Source: Candidatus Onthocola stercoravium
GTDB lineage: Bacteria; Bacillota_I; Bacilli_A; RF39; UBA660
Assembly (NCBI GenBank): GCA_018711775.1
Contig: DVHV01000082.1
Span: 1-21,190, forward strand
Length of the DNA stretch: 21,190 nt
Reading direction: 5' to 3'
Shown here: piece by piece, positions 14,965 through 21,118 of the stretch
How the letters are laid out: every line of letters begins with the position of its first letter
Numbering within the stretch: position 1 is the stretch's first letter
Translations under genes and position numbers: made by a program
The notes under the pieces: generated by a model
Told to the model about the DNA's origin: nothing
The model's database searches: none
What the model saw: only the letters and a program-made list of their open reading frames with translations

Positions 14965-15477
14965 CTAACGTCCACCAAACTTATATGGTTCAAAAACAAA
15001 AAAATCATCATATTCTTGCATTATTAAATCCAGTTGCCCATCATCTTGCAATGCTATAGACATATATTCAAAAGAAGTAAGCCAATAATTAATCATAGCT
15101 TTCTTATAATCTTCTAGTTTAGCTTGTAAAGAATCTACAAGATTCTTTTCCGTTTCAGTTCTTTCACTCTCACCCTTATCCAAGATTTTATATGCTGACA
15201 TTATAAAATAATCAAAAAATTCAACCAAATCATTAATTGTAACCCCAAATAAAAGTGCCAAAGCTTGCAATTCATAAAAATTAAATAATGATGTTTTATC
15301 ACTTAACAAACTTTCAAACAAACTATAAAATTCATATAAAACAGTATTTTCAAAACTAGTAACATCCATCCCATCAGTATCAATTAATTCAGAATGCCAA
15401 AACTTAATTTTCACATTATAACCCAATTCTCTTAAACGATTACTATAATTTAATATTCTATCTAACAAATTTTCCAT
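14965..15477 (-). CDS. Acidic helical protein, function unknown
   Basis: 170-aa soluble protein with no signal peptide. It is predicted almost all-helical, acidic and rich in Tyr, Phe and Leu (for example VLYEFYSLFESLLSD, NFYELQALALLFGVTINDLVEFFDYF), ending VFEPYKFGGR. I do not recognise the family. The LFGVTINDLVEFF stretch superficially recalls a helix-turn-helix, but there is no clear DNA-binding domain. GGGGAG precedes the ATG by 7 nt. It follows gpmI by 35 nt with no terminator between, so it is probably co-transcribed with gpmI. Confidence 0.8.
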   Translation of the reverse strand: MENLLDRILNYSNRLRELGYNVKIKFWHSELIDTDGMDVTSFENTVLYEFYSLFESLLSDKTSLFNFYELQALALLFGVTINDLVEFFDYFIMSAYKILDKGESERTETEKNLVDSLQAKLEDYKKAMINYWLTSFEYMSIALQDDGQLDLIMQEYDDFFVFEPYKFGGR

Positions 15478-15512
15478 TTCTAAACTCCCCCCAAAACCAT
15501 TATATAAATTTT

Positions 15513-17015
15513 CTACTCTTCAATTAACAATGATTCCGTATCTGCCATTTCACTCGGTATTGCAATATCCATATAATCAAGTATCGTTGGTGCAACATTA
15601 ACAAGTGTTCCAGTTTCCTTCAATTTTATTTTATTATCAACGATTATAAAAGGAACCTTACTTGTCGTATGAGTCGTACAAAGACTTCCATCAGAATTAA
15701 TCATTGTATCGGCATTACCATGATCCGCAAGTATTATTACTTTATAAAAGTTATCTTCAGCCTTTTCTAGAATTTTTCCCAAGCACAAATCAATTGCCAT
15801 ACAAGCTTTAGTAGCTGCTTCCATATTACCAGTATGTCCTACCATATCTGGATTAGCAAAATTAACTAAAATAAAATCATAATCGGAATTCATTGCTCCA
15901 ACAACTTTTTTAGTTACTTCCACGCAACTCATTTCTGGTTTCAAATCATATGTCGCAACATCTGGACTTGCCACATGAAATTTATCACATTTATTAATCT
16001 TACCATCATAACCGCCATCAAAAAAGTAAGTAACATGTGGATATTTCTCACTTTCAGCAATTCTAGCTTGAGTAAAATCAAGTTCACTTAAATAAATTCC
16101 TAATGGATGAGTTACCTCCGGTTGTTCAATAAAATTTAATGTCTTTATCTTTTTATCAACGGGTAAAAAACTAAAAACAGTTACCTCGCTCAAATCTTTT
16201 ACACTAAAAGCATCAAATGTGTCACAATTAATAATACTATTAAGTATTTGTTTTGCTCTATCTGCTCGATAATTCATCCATATAAGCACATCCCCATTTT
16301 TAATAACATCTAAAGATAATTTTATTGGTTTAATAAATTCATCAGTAACCCCAGCATCATAACTACTATTAATACTTCTTTCAACATCCAAAGAGCTGAG
16401 ACCTTTACCATTAACAACTAAATCATAATATACCTTTGTCCTATCAAAGTTTTCATCACGATCCATAGCATAATACCGACCACACACAGTTGCAATATTA
16501 CCAATTCCGTTATTTTCAGCAATTAAATTTTTAATCATACTAATATACTTATAAGCCGAATGTATATCGGTATCTCGCCCATCAGTTATAACATGGAAGT
16601 GAATCTTAGTAAAACCATTTTCCACAAGAAACTTATAGATTCCCAAAAAATCATCTACACCAGCATGAATATTTCCATCACTACAAAGTCCCATAATATG
16701 AATATCTTTATCTTTAAGTGTTAATAACTTTTGGATATTTTTACTATCTAAATCTGGACTTTGCAAAAATTCATTAACAAGAATTTCTGGTTGTTTTAAA
16801 ATTCTACCAGCTCCAATTGTCATATGCCCAACTTCACTATTACCAGGTTGTCCCTCATTCAAACCAACCGCCGGACCTGATGCATCTAATAAAGCATGCG
16901 GATAACTTTTCCATAATTCATTAAAATTATTCATATGTGCTGCTTTAACAGCATTTCCTTTTTCCTCTTCACGAATACCAAAGCCATCAAAAATAATAGT
17001 TAATATTTTATTCAT
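15513..17015 (-). CDS. gpmI: 2,3-bisphosphoglycerate-independent phosphoglycerate mutase
   Basis: Glycolytic enzyme converting 3-phosphoglycerate to 2-phosphoglycerate in the cytosol; an alkaline-phosphatase-superfamily, manganese-dependent protein. It has 500 aa. Metal-ligand D10 lies in IIFDGFG; the phospho-Ser nucleophile is S60 in GQPGNSEVGHMTIGAGRI. Further signatures are HVITDGRDTD, GRYYAMDRDENFDR, NFANPDMVGHTGN and DHGNADTM. It has its own promoter just after the spo0A terminator; AAGGTGA is 3 nt before the ATG. pgk and tpiA, its usual operon partners, are upstream but separated by spo0A and the Fic gene. Confidence 0.98.
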   Translation of the reverse strand: MNKILTIIFDGFGIREEEKGNAVKAAHMNNFNELWKSYPHALLDASGPAVGLNEGQPGNSEVGHMTIGAGRILKQPEILVNEFLQSPDLDSKNIQKLLTLKDKDIHIMGLCSDGNIHAGVDDFLGIYKFLVENGFTKIHFHVITDGRDTDIHSAYKYISMIKNLIAENNGIGNIATVCGRYYAMDRDENFDRTKVYYDLVVNGKGLSSLDVERSINSSYDAGVTDEFIKPIKLSLDVIKNGDVLIWMNYRADRAKQILNSIINCDTFDAFSVKDLSEVTVFSFLPVDKKIKTLNFIEQPEVTHPLGIYLSELDFTQARIAESEKYPHVTYFFDGGYDGKINKCDKFHVASPDVATYDLKPEMSCVEVTKKVVGAMNSDYDFILVNFANPDMVGHTGNMEAATKACMAIDLCLGKILEKAEDNFYKVIILADHGNADTMINSDGSLCTTHTTSKVPFIIVDNKIKLKETGTLVNVAPTILDYMDIAIPSEMADTESLLIEE

Positions 17016-17037
17016 AGTTCACCTTCATTACGTTTTT

Positions 17038-17066
17038 ATAATAACATAAACATATTTAAAATACAA
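17038..17066 (-). promoter_or_regulatory. SigA-type promoter of gpmI
   Basis: Minus strand: -35 TTGTAT (17061-17066), 17-bp spacer, -10 TATTAT (17038-17043) preceded by TGT (extended -10). The -35 sits in the T-rich tail of the spo0A terminator and shares its first base pair. Predicted leader is about 15 nt. Confidence 0.7.
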
Positions 17067-17093
17067 TAAAATGAGCATCACTGCTCATTTTAT
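17053..17093 (-). terminator. Intrinsic terminator of spo0A
   Basis: 12-bp perfect stem (17082-17093 with 17066-17077), loop 17078-17081, followed on the minus strand by the T-rich TTGTATTTT. The spo0A stop codon (17090-17092) lies within the stem. Confidence 0.8.
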
Positions 17094-17854
17094 CCCACTA
17101 ACTCTTTTTGATGTAATTTTAATCTATCTGCGATAGTTGTTAAAAATTCTGAATTAGTTGGTTTACTTCTTTCAAAATCAATAGAATTTCCAAATATATC
17201 TTCCATTACTTTTAAATCTCCTCTAATCCAACTAATTTCAATAGCATGTCTTATAGCTCTCTCCACTCTTGATGAAGTAGTATTAAATCTATTAGCAATT
17301 TCTGGATATATATCCTTAGTTACTAGGTTAACTACTTCTCTACTAGTATAAAGAAGCATTATACCTTCTCTAATATATTTATATCCTCTCACATGTGAAG
17401 GAATTCCTAAATCGTGTAAAAGTGAACTAACTTCAACTTCAACACTATAATTATCTGCATATTTAATTTCATCACTTTCAACAAATAAGTCAAATATTCT
17501 TTCTTCCAATATTTTCATATCAATTGGCTTTAACATATAGTAACTTGCATTTAATTTTTGGACTTTCTTAATTGTATAATCATCCTTAAAACTAGATAAT
17601 ATAACTATTTTCTTATTAATTTTTCTTTTATTTAGTTCTTCTAACATTTTAAGACCATCTATTTGTGGCATTAAAATATCCATTAATATTACATCATAAT
17701 CAGTCTGATTATTAACTAAATATTGAAGTGCTTCCTTTCCATTATTAAAACATCCTACTACCTTGATTACTTCATTACCTTTAAAGTACTTTCTAACACT
17801 ACTTAACACTGCATCGTTGTCATCAATTGCAACAACATTAATTATTTTGTTCAT
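17090..17854 (-). CDS. spo0A: Sporulation master response regulator Spo0A
   Basis: Phosphorelay-controlled transcription factor for entry into sporulation. It has 254 aa. The receiver domain (1 to about 125) has the acidic pocket D11/D12, phospho-acceptor D59 (VILMDILMP), S87 in the switch position and K109 (LKPIDM). The C-terminal sigma-A-activating domain (about 140-254) carries the very conserved DNA-recognition helix SSRVERAIRHAIEISW (194-209) and KPTNSEFLTTIADRL. AAAGGA precedes the ATG. The usual neighbour spoIVB is absent; here the gene sits between gpmI and a Fic gene. An array of 0A-box-like sites upstream suggests autoregulation. The intact receiver and DNA-binding domains suggest a working protein. 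Confidence 0.98.
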   Translation of the reverse strand: MNKIINVVAIDDNDAVLSSVRKYFKGNEVIKVVGCFNNGKEALQYLVNNQTDYDVILMDILMPQIDGLKMLEELNKRKINKKIVILSSFKDDYTIKKVQKLNASYYMLKPIDMKILEERIFDLFVESDEIKYADNYSVEVEVSSLLHDLGIPSHVRGYKYIREGIMLLYTSREVVNLVTKDIYPEIANRFNTTSSRVERAIRHAIEISWIRGDLKVMEDIFGNSIDFERSKPTNSEFLTTIADRLKLHQKELVG

Positions 17855-17901
17855 GTGTTTCCTTTCTTACTGCTAAATATTTTCTCACTGCACATGTTTT
17901 C

Positions 17902-17930
17902 ATTATAAAGGATAATCTTACAAAATGCTA
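17902..17930 (-). promoter_or_regulatory. Promoter of spo0A (strong -10, weak -35)
   Basis: Minus strand: perfect -10 TATAAT (17902-17907); the hexamer 17 bp upstream is TAGCAT (17925-17930), a poor -35. This fits a promoter needing an activator, and 0A-like boxes begin 8 bp further upstream. I see no convincing sigma-H promoter (AGGAATT/GAAT). Confidence 0.6.
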
Positions 17931-17938
17931 CAAAAACT

Positions 17939-17987
17939 TTTGTCGAATTCTGTAAATCACTGTAAAGGTTTGTCACAAAATGTCGAA
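17939..17987 (+). promoter_or_regulatory. Five-unit, 10-bp-periodic array of Spo0A-box-like sites
   Basis: Two matches to the 0A box core TGTCGAA, at 17941-17947 (in full TTTGTCGAA from 17939) and 17981-17987. Between them every 10 bp lies another TGT-started unit: TGTAAAT (17951), TGTAAAG (17961) and TGTCACA (17971, in TTTGTCACA). All five share orientation and exact 10-bp pitch. The array spans about -46 to -92 relative to the predicted spo0A start site. Spo0A is known to bind head-to-tail tandem 0A boxes at this pitch (abrB promoter). Confidence 0.7.
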
Positions 17988-18139
17988 AATATCATTTTTT
18001 ACGAAATTAAAACTTTATCAAATATGTAATGGTGATAATCTAATCAAAGAATGAGGTAAAATACGAAAAAAATTATGATGCTAGAAAATTGTGAAGAATA
18101 CAGATGTTGATAATATTTTAATTACTACTTATACCATAA

Positions 18140-18194
18140 ATTAAAATGTGAAACTTTTTAATTAAATTTTATCAAAAAAATTTCACATTTTAAT
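18140..18194. repeat. Palindrome, upstream copy bracketing the Fic gene
   Basis: Inverted repeat: 14-bp perfect outer stem (18140-18153 with 18181-18194), one C/A mismatch, 5 more T-A pairs, 15-nt loop. The portion 18143-18189 is a near-copy of the terminator palindrome at 19154-19202: the left arm AAAATGTGAAACTTTTT is identical over 17 bases and the right arm TATCAAAAAAA(G)TTTCACATT lacks only one G. The Fic -35 hexamer is embedded in the right arm. Confidence 0.85.
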
Positions 18195-18210
18195 AATTTA
18201 GTGCTATACT
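18182..18210 (+). promoter_or_regulatory. Promoter of the Fic-domain gene
   Basis: Plus strand: -35 TTCACA (18182-18187, 5 of 6), 17-bp spacer, -10 TATACT (18205-18210) preceded by TGC (extended -10). The leader is short, about 10 nt, and contains the ribosome site. The -35 lies within the right arm of the upstream palindrome, so anything binding or extruding the palindrome would affect it. Confidence 0.75.
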
Positions 18211-18226
18211 ATTTATAGGTGATCTT

Positions 18227-19162
18227 ATGAACCAAAATAATGAAATCCTAAGTTTAACAAATCAAAAACAAATATTAGAAACTAAACTTAGTACATTAAT
18301 CTATGGAAGTATAGAAATCAGAGAAAACAACAATAACAAATATATTTATGTTCATCAAAATGATAATGGTAGAAGTCTAACCAAATATATTGGGGAATAC
18401 AGCGAAGAATTAGCAAACTTAATTTTAAAAAATAATATAGAAGTCAGAAATATAAAAAAAGAAATTAGAAAGATTAATAAAGAATTAAGTAAACTAGGAT
18501 ATAGTGAGATAAATCTAGATCAATCGGTAAAAAATAATATTGATTTTGCTAAAAGGAACTTAGTAGATACAATTTATAAACAAGCAATTTTAGAAGGTGT
18601 AGCAACAACATATGCTGATACAGAAGATATTATTGAAGGTGGAAAAGTAAATAATATGACTGCTGAAGATGTTTTAAAAATAATTAATTTAAAACACGCA
18701 TGGGAATTTATTTTAAATGAATATGTAATATCATCAGAAACCAATTATTATCTACTTTGCCAAATAAATAAATTAGTTGAAGAAGGATTCTATTATAATG
18801 CCGGAATATTACGTAACATTCCAGTAAAAATCGGAGGAACTACGTGGATACCAAATATACCAATTGAATCCCAAGTAAAAGAAAATATATCTTTAATAAT
18901 AAATAATTTAGAAACTAATGATATAGATAAATCTATAGAATTACTACTCTTTGCTACTAAAGAGCAATTATTTATCGATGGTAATAAAAGAACTGCTTTA
19001 ATATTTGCTAATCATTATTTAATATCTCATGGCTTAGGTTTATTAGTTATTCCTGAAAACAAAGTAGATCAATACAAAAAATTACTAATTGAATATTATG
19101 AAACAAATAATATTATAAATATAAAAGAATTTTTACTAAAATATTGTTATATAAAAATGTGA
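18227..19162 (+). CDS. Fic-fold protein lacking the catalytic His, with N-terminal helical module
   Basis: 311 aa, the only plus-strand gene here. Residues 1-95 form a coiled-coil-like module around a beta hairpin (KYIYVHQNDNGRSLTKYIG, 38-56, then charged helix NIKKEIRKINKELSKL), a layout I have seen in front of other Firmicutes Fic domains. The Fic fold follows: a region resembling the inhibitory helix (IIEGG at 135-139, but with Glu rather than Ser/Thr four residues before E137), the target-docking flap AGILRNIPVKIGGTTWIP (192-209) and the core motif QLFIDGNKR (247-255). The canonical motif is HxFx(D/E)GNxR, so the catalytic His is Gln247 here. Canonical AMP-transfer is therefore doubtful, while the anion-binding loop DGNKR remains. 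No separate antitoxin gene is adjacent. AGGTGAT precedes the ATG, and the TGA stop lies within the terminator hairpin shared with tpiA. Confidence 0.9.
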   Translation: MNQNNEILSLTNQKQILETKLSTLIYGSIEIRENNNNKYIYVHQNDNGRSLTKYIGEYSEELANLILKNNIEVRNIKKEIRKINKELSKLGYSEINLDQSVKNNIDFAKRNLVDTIYKQAILEGVATTYADTEDIIEGGKVNNMTAEDVLKIINLKHAWEFILNEYVISSETNYYLLCQINKLVEEGFYYNAGILRNIPVKIGGTTWIPNIPIESQVKENISLIINNLETNDIDKSIELLLFATKEQLFIDGNKRTALIFANHYLISHGLGLLVIPENKVDQYKKLLIEYYETNNIINIKEFLLKYCYIKM

Positions 19163-19202
19163 AACTTTTTTTGATATAACCTATCAAAAAAAGTTTCACA
19201 TT
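19156..19202. terminator. Bidirectional terminator between fic and tpiA (palindrome, downstream copy)
   Basis: 21-bp perfect inverted repeat (19156-19176 with 19182-19202) with a 5-nt loop TAACC. Both stop codons, of the Fic gene (19160-19162, plus) and tpiA (19196-19198, minus), lie in the arms. T-rich tracts follow on both sides (AATTTTTCC on plus; ATTTTTATAT on minus). The related palindrome lies upstream of fic at 18140-18194. Confidence 0.85.
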
Positions 19203-19915
19203 AATTTTTCCATTCCCAATAGCATACTTTCCAAACTATCTATACTAGTTGAAGCTCCTCCAACTAAAAAGCCATCAACACACTTAATCGCATTAATACT
19301 AGCTATATTATCTTTATTAACACTTCCTCCATATAATACATCTAATCTTGTATCATATTTTTCTTCTACTATATCCTTAATAAATTCTATATTATCTCTT
19401 ATTTCTTTTTCACTAGGCACTTTACCAGTCCCTATCGCCCACACTGGTTCATAAGCAATAATTATATTCTTAACTTCTACATTATTAAGTACTTCACTTA
19501 TTTGTTTTTCGAGTATCATATAAGTATTACCTTCATCTTTATCTTTTAGAGTTTCTCCAATACAATATATTACTTTAATACCATTTTCCATTGCATTATT
19601 TATCTTATTTATAAAATCTATATTTATTTCATGTTTATACTCTCTTCTTTCACTATGTCCCACTATTACATATTCTACCCCCAAACTTTTAAGTTGTTCA
19701 CCAGTTACTTCCCCAGTAATAGTTTTATCCATAAAAGAAGATATATCCTGACTACCTATACTATATCCATTTTTATCAAAAAAACCTAAAAAGGGTAAAG
19801 AAGGACATATTACCAACTTTACCTTTTTAGATTCTATTTCACTTATTCTATTATTATATTTTACTATATCATCTTTAACTAATTTATTTTTAAAATTACA
19901 AACAAAATACTTCAT
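19196..19915 (-). CDS. tpiA: Triosephosphate isomerase
   Basis: Glycolytic enzyme interconverting dihydroxyacetone phosphate and glyceraldehyde 3-phosphate. It has 239 aa in a TIM barrel. N7/K9 (CNFKNK), catalytic H87 in YVIVGHSERR, E156 in AYEPVWAIGTGK, the loop-6 hinge and YGGSV (195-199) are present; phosphate-binding DGFLVGGAS near 214-222. It starts 1 nt after the pgk stop, so the two are coupled. The gene is slightly short (usual about 250), at the C-terminus. Stop is TGA within the terminator. Confidence 0.98.
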   Translation of the reverse strand: MKYFVCNFKNKLVKDDIVKYNNRISEIESKKVKLVICPSLPFLGFFDKNGYSIGSQDISSFMDKTITGEVTGEQLKSLGVEYVIVGHSERREYKHEINIDFINKINNAMENGIKVIYCIGETLKDKDEGNTYMILEKQISEVLNNVEVKNIIIAYEPVWAIGTGKVPSEKEIRDNIEFIKDIVEEKYDTRLDVLYGGSVNKDNIASINAIKCVDGFLVGGASTSIDSLESMLLGMEKLM

Positions 19916-19916
19916 A

Positions 19917-21035
19917 CTATTCCATCCATTCTAAAGCCGCTAAAGTTCCATCCGCAATATATTCTAGTGTTGCTCCTCCACCACTAGACATAAAGTCAAA
20001 TGAAAACCCGAACTTTTTCGCAGCAGAAACAGTATCTCCTCCACCAACAATTACCTTTTTATTACTTTCTTTAAGTATTTTAAATAATCCACTAGTTCCT
20101 TCTGTAAATCTATCATCTTCAAATTTACCACAAGTACCATTAACAAATATTATTTCACTCTTATCAATATATTTTTTATATAATTCTAAACTCTTACTTC
20201 CAATATCATATATTATACCATCATCAATAGTAAAATCTACTGGTAGTATTATTTTACCCTTATATTTATCCATTAAACTCTTAAGTTCTTCCAATATACC
20301 TTCATCACTAGTAGCAATACTTGCACCAACATCAGCACCCTTTGCTTTCAAAAAAGAATTAGCAATACCACCACCAGTAAGTAGGAAGTCACATCTATCT
20401 AGTAATGACTTAATTATAGGTAATTTATCATCTACTTTTGCTCCACCCATAAATACACAAAATGGATGAGGTGTATCTTTTACTAAAACACTTAAGTTAT
20501 TTAATTCTTCTTCAACTAATAACCCAATACAATGTGGTAAAAACTTCGCAATACCCGCAGTAGAAGCATGAGCCCTATGCATAGAACCAAATGCATCATT
20601 TACATAAACATCCCCAAGACTTGCCCAAAACTTAGCAAGTTCTTCATTATTTTTACTTTCTAACTTTTCAGGATAATCCATTATTCTAGTATTTTCGAGT
20701 AGAATAACATCTCCCTTATTACATGAATCTACAAACTCTTTAACCTTTGCTCCATTACATTTATCCACAAACTTTACTTCTTTTTGTAATAAGTTACTAA
20801 GTTCTTGACCCACATATTTTAAAGTATTCTTTATTTTATCTTCTTCACTTTTTACTCTACCAAAATGACTTAAAATAACTATTTTACAATTATACCCAAG
20901 TAAATACTTTAAAGTATCCAAACTCTTAACTATCTTACTATTATCAGTTATTCTAACTCCTTCCATAGGTACATTAAAATCACATCTAATTACAACACTT
21001 TTATTACTTACATCTATATCCTTTAATGTTTTCAT
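19917..21035 (-). CDS. pgk: Phosphoglycerate kinase, short and divergent
   Basis: Glycolytic enzyme making ATP from 1,3-bisphosphoglycerate. It has 372 aa versus the usual 390-400. The N-domain has CDFNVPMEG (18-26), SHFGR (56-60), LLENTR (112-117), NDAFGSMHRAHAST (146-159); the C-domain has GGAKVDDK (197-204), GGGDTVSAA (331-339) and SSGGGATLEYI (350-360). The hinge motif usually WNGPMGVFE is VNGTCGKFE here (298-306), and the region near YDIGSK is atypical. Start at 21035 (MKTLKDIDVSNKSVVIR) with AAAGGA 4 nt before; 29 in-frame residues upstream would be translated from the GC-rich hairpin and are not coding. No good promoter is visible in the short AT-rich stretch between hairpin and start, so transcription may enter from upstream. 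Confidence 0.96.
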   Translation of the reverse strand: MKTLKDIDVSNKSVVIRCDFNVPMEGVRITDNSKIVKSLDTLKYLLGYNCKIVILSHFGRVKSEEDKIKNTLKYVGQELSNLLQKEVKFVDKCNGAKVKEFVDSCNKGDVILLENTRIMDYPEKLESKNNEELAKFWASLGDVYVNDAFGSMHRAHASTAGIAKFLPHCIGLLVEEELNNLSVLVKDTPHPFCVFMGGAKVDDKLPIIKSLLDRCDFLLTGGGIANSFLKAKGADVGASIATSDEGILEELKSLMDKYKGKIILPVDFTIDDGIIYDIGSKSLELYKKYIDKSEIIFVNGTCGKFEDDRFTEGTSGLFKILKESNKKVIVGGGDTVSAAKKFGFSFDFMSSGGGATLEYIADGTLAALEWME

Positions 21036-21074
21036 ACTTTCCTTTCTATTTTTATTTGTTGTTGATAACTCGCG

Positions 21075-21108
21075 GCCTCCGGGCGGATTGAGAGCCGCCA
21101 GCGGAGGC
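21075..21108. repeat. GC-rich hairpin in a GC-rich patch upstream of pgk
   Basis: Inverted repeat with outer 7 bp GCCTCCG/CGGAGGC (21075-21081 with 21102-21108) and inner 5 bp GGCGG/CCGCC (21082-21086 with 21095-21099), a 2-nt bulge and 8-nt loop. There is no T-run on either side, so it is not a standard intrinsic terminator. It lies in a patch (about 21068-21142) of strikingly high GC in an otherwise very AT-rich window. Confidence 0.8.
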
Positions 21109-21118
21109 TTAAGGGTTC

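Larger units (their letters stand above)
17855..18226. other. Divergent spo0A-fic intergenic region
   Basis: 372 bp without a gene. From left to right it holds the spo0A leader and promoter (to 17930), the five-unit 0A-like array (17939-17987), about 150 bp of AT-rich sequence (17988-18139) in which I see no gene or clear signal, the upstream palindrome (18140-18194), and the Fic promoter and ribosome site AGGTGAT (to 18223). Confidence 0.8.

Noticed and set aside
17894..17960. Sigma-H promoter for spo0A as in Bacillus subtilis
   Set aside because: No AGGAATT and GAAT pair at suitable spacing upstream of the gene; only a sigma-A-type -10 is visible.
18078..18113. Tiny plus-strand frame ATGATGCTAGAA...TGA upstream of the Fic gene
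   Set aside because: Eleven codons, no properly spaced ribosome site and no promoter I trust; not supported as an antitoxin or leader peptide.
21075..21108. GC-rich hairpin as an intrinsic terminator
   Set aside because: No run of T follows on either strand; reported as an unexplained element instead.
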